Shown here: positions 39,526 to 40,876 of the stretch, piece by piece
How the letters are laid out: each line of letters starts with the position of its first letter
How positions within the stretch are numbered: position 1 is the stretch's first letter
Assembly: GCA_903851045.1 (NCBI GenBank)
Contig: CAINNF010000016.1
Coordinates: 1 to 40,876, forward strand
Reading direction: 5' to 3'
DNA length: 40,876 nucleotides
DNA from: Candidatus Adlerbacteria bacterium
Lineage (GTDB): Bacteria; Patescibacteriota; Minisyncoccia; Phycocordibacterales; SBAW01
Translations under genes and position numbers: made by a program
Notes under the pieces: generated by a model
The model's database searches: none
What the model saw: the letters and a program-made list of their open reading frames with translations, nothing else
Told to the model about the DNA's origin: nothing

Positions 39526-39554
39526 ATTAAATCATATGATATATAAAACGTCAA
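39526..39554 (-). promoter_or_regulatory. Promoter of the 103-aa gene
   Basis: On the minus strand: TTGACG, 17-nt spacer, TTTAAT. It is back to back with the promoter at 39570. Confidence 0.65.
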
Positions 39555-39569
39555 ACTCTTTAGTAAAAA

Positions 39570-39598
39570 TTGACATACTATCTATTGTATAGTACGCT
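39570..39598 (+). promoter_or_regulatory. Promoter of the 80-aa gene
   Basis: TTGACA, 17-nt spacer, TACGCT. A TATAGT lies closer (12-nt spacer). ATTGACATACTATCTATTGT here parallels ATTGACATATTATATATTGT at 33259. Confidence 0.6.
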
Positions 39599-39640
39599 AC
39601 TCAGCAGAAACAAAAGTAGCTCTAACCATGGAGATCAACA

Positions 39641-39883
39641 GTGACTCAAACGGACTCCACACACTTCTCTGCTGAAGAACAGGTAGCTGCTCTTCGACGA
39701 AGTGCGCTCAATTCAGTCGCCCTTGCGGAAGATGGCCTCGCTGAATTCAAGAGGTTCTGCGCTGCCGCTCCCGAACGCGAGTGGCTCGTCGCGTATCTCG
39801 AACGAAGCCAGGTGTGCATCGCTGCAGCCATCGAATCGCTCCGGCGTGCGCGGGAAGCTGCGAACCAAATCGCTACTACATGA
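39641..39883 (+). CDS. Small helical protein of unknown function (80 aa)
   Basis: GTG start with TGGAG eight nt upstream. The protein is almost entirely helical (EEQVAALRRSALNSVALAEDGLAEFKRF, ...YLERSQVCIAAAIESLRRAREAANQI) and would fit a helical hairpin or dimer. No family recognised. Self-contained unit with promoter and terminator. Confidence 0.7.
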   Translation: MTQTDSTHFSAEEQVAALRRSALNSVALAEDGLAEFKRFCAAAPEREWLVAYLERSQVCIAAAIESLRRAREAANQIATT

Positions 39884-39911
39884 TATCCTTGCGCTGCTCT
39901 TAGCAGAGGCA

Positions 39912-39960
39912 ACCGCCTCACTCAAAGATCACTTCGGTGGTCCGAGGGTGAGGCGGTATT
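39912..39960 (+). terminator. Branched terminator
   Basis: ACCGCCTCAC / GTGAGGCGGT, 10 bp, with an inner ATCAC/GTGGT hairpin closed by TTCG, followed by ATTT. Confidence 0.75.
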
Positions 39961-39998
39961 TGCTTACAAAATATTCGAAATAAAGGGAAAAAGAAAAA

Positions 39999-40089
39999 AA
40001 GGGGACAGTCACCATATCTACGGAGTGTGGCCCAAGATGCTAGGTAGCAACCATCGTGCTCGTTCATAAATATGGTGACTGGTCCCCTT
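39999..40089. mobile_element. MITE-like element with terminal inverted repeats
   Basis: AAGGGGACAGTCACCATAT at the left and ATATGGTGACTGGTCCCCTT at the right are inverted repeats, identical apart from a one-base gap, around a 52-nt centre. There is no ORF inside. The remainder of 40090-40299 shows only a small hairpin (CCTCGC/GCGAGG); a minus-strand ORF there has no ribosome-binding site and I do not call it. Confidence 0.6.
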
Positions 40090-40299
40090 ACTCCTACTCC
40101 GACTGATAGATATCAGGCGATTAACCGAACACATGTTCGTGGTCGAGGAACAGATATTTTTAGGTATCAAAAAAGTGGTCGTTGATATGATCTCGGATCG
40201 CTTTATTGAACATTCCTCCTCGCAGAAAGCGAGGTGAGCCTTTCGGCCATTTGTGCTCACATGGTAGCAAATCTGGGCTGCACCTCAATCATAGGGAAC

Positions 40300-40326
40300 T
40301 TGACAGGCTTGTTTATAGATTATATT
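40300..40326 (+). promoter_or_regulatory. Promoter of the 108-aa gene
   Basis: TTGACA followed after 15 nt by TATATT (or after 17 nt by TATTGT). Confidence 0.6.
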
Positions 40327-40360
40327 GTGCACGTAGCTTCACACAGACACGAGGTCTCCC

Positions 40361-40687
40361 ATGGATGTTCGCGCGGTTCCCTTTCACTACGGCTTCTTCT
40401 GGCACGCGATGATCGGGCTTCTCGGCCGTCAACCTGATACCAGTCATCGTCATGGCTGGGATGGCCTCTACATGTTCCGTTATAAGCCGAAAGATGAGAC
40501 CGAGAAGAGGACATTCTCTGAAGGCTCCGCGAAACTTCGGGAATGGCTCAGTATGTTCGAGCTCACGCCGTTTAGTTCGCGTTGCGAGTACGGCCGTCTC
40601 CTTCACCCGGAGGAAGGGGAGGAGGGCAAGGACTATCTCGACATCTGTATCGTCCATCCCGTCGAGAAAAAGGAAAAGGAACGCTGA
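40361..40687 (+). CDS. Protein of unknown function (108 aa)
   Basis: ATG at 40361 with GAGG about 6 nt upstream. Aromatic-rich N-terminus (VPFHYGFFWHAMIGLLG), then HGWDGLYMFRYKPKDETEKRTF and a highly charged tail (EEGEEGKDYLDICIVHPVEKKEKER). Not membrane-bound as far as I can tell. No family recognised. Self-contained unit with promoter and terminator. Confidence 0.7.
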   Translation: MDVRAVPFHYGFFWHAMIGLLGRQPDTSHRHGWDGLYMFRYKPKDETEKRTFSEGSAKLREWLSMFELTPFSSRCEYGRLLHPEEGEEGKDYLDICIVHPVEKKEKER

Positions 40688-40713
40688 CCGCCAGCATCCT
40701 TGCCCGACTTCAT

Positions 40714-40741
40714 GAACCCCGCGTTTGCGGGGTTCTTTTCA
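40714..40741 (+). terminator. Rho-independent terminator
   Basis: GAACCCCGC / GCGGGGTTC, loop GTTT, followed by TTTT. Confidence 0.9.
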
Positions 40742-40747
40742 TTACCA

Positions 40748-40876
40748 AAGAACCCCGGGCACGTGGACTGTCTCCAACCTTGAAGTAAGGCCTTCGTGCC
40801 CGGGGGTGAATGGAACCGCTACGTACACACGTCCCCTAGGACGTGGTACGCTCGTCCCATGAGGACTCGTCAGTTA
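40748..40876 (-). other. Structured RNA region at right edge
   Basis: On the minus strand three elements follow one another: CTGACGAG with a GTCC/GGAC hairpin, an 11-bp hairpin (GTAC-CACGTCC / GGACGTG-T-GTAC), and an 11-bp stem CCCCGGGCACG / CGTGCCCGGGG followed by TTCTTT, which could be a terminator for a transcript entering from the right. No ORF is visible. Confidence 0.4.

Noticed and set aside
40018-40260. 80-codon minus-strand ORF
   Set aside because: GTG start with no Shine-Dalgarno site or promoter; it runs into the MITE-like inverted repeat.

Overview
The window reads as a chromosomal segment of a Candidate Phyla Radiation (Patescibacteria, Parcubacteria-like) bacterium with fairly high GC. 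The evidence is the compact single-copy housekeeping set, the pared-down enzymes (a prolyl-tRNA synthetase without the editing insert, a delta-prime subunit without P-loop, a very small MreD) and the type IV pilin. The taxonomic call is inference; the gene calls rest on motifs read from the ORF translations.

Layout. 1-4540 is an accessory stretch: a stand-alone (p)ppGpp hydrolase-like HD protein, several unknown genes each with its own promoter and terminator, REP-like hairpin repeats and a probable small RNA at 4440-4533. 4543-6296 (minus) is def-fmt-DUF167. 6363-8085 holds a small unknown gene and murA. After an unknown minus-strand gene come mreB1, a delta-prime-like gene and nth (8735-11117), then eno, frr and rseP (11240-14163). 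14259-15877 holds two minus-strand accessory genes. 16024-21081 is proS-mreB2-mreC-mreD-mrdA, followed by greA, lysS (minus) and a pilin (minus). 23788-28713 is the division cluster mraZ-rsmH-ftsL-ftsI-murF. 28710-33164 (minus) holds recQ, a BASS-type transporter, an S49 protease and a peroxiredoxin. 33260-40876 is accessory again: small unknown cassettes, a degenerate tRNA-Glu, a two-gene unknown operon, an MBL-fold hydrolase, an IS30 relic, a MITE-like inverted repeat and a structured RNA region at the right edge.

How it works together. The core genes cover cell-wall precursor synthesis (murA, murF), septal and elongation transpeptidases (ftsI, mrdA), the MreB scaffold, N-formylmethionine handling (fmt, def), tRNA charging, ribosome recycling, transcript cleavage, repair and glycolysis.

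Two gene-start architectures coexist. Many housekeeping genes have a -10 box only about 6-11 nt before the ATG and no Shine-Dalgarno sequence, so they are probably leaderless. Most accessory genes have a near-consensus TTGACA promoter, a leader of tens of nt, a good AAGGAG-type site, often a GTG start, and their own hairpin terminator. Separately, short palindromic repeats sit in frame inside murA, murF and probably fmt, much like the palindromic elements known from Rickettsia genes. These two patterns, plus the small RNA and the tRNA-flanked operon, are the most unusual things I see.
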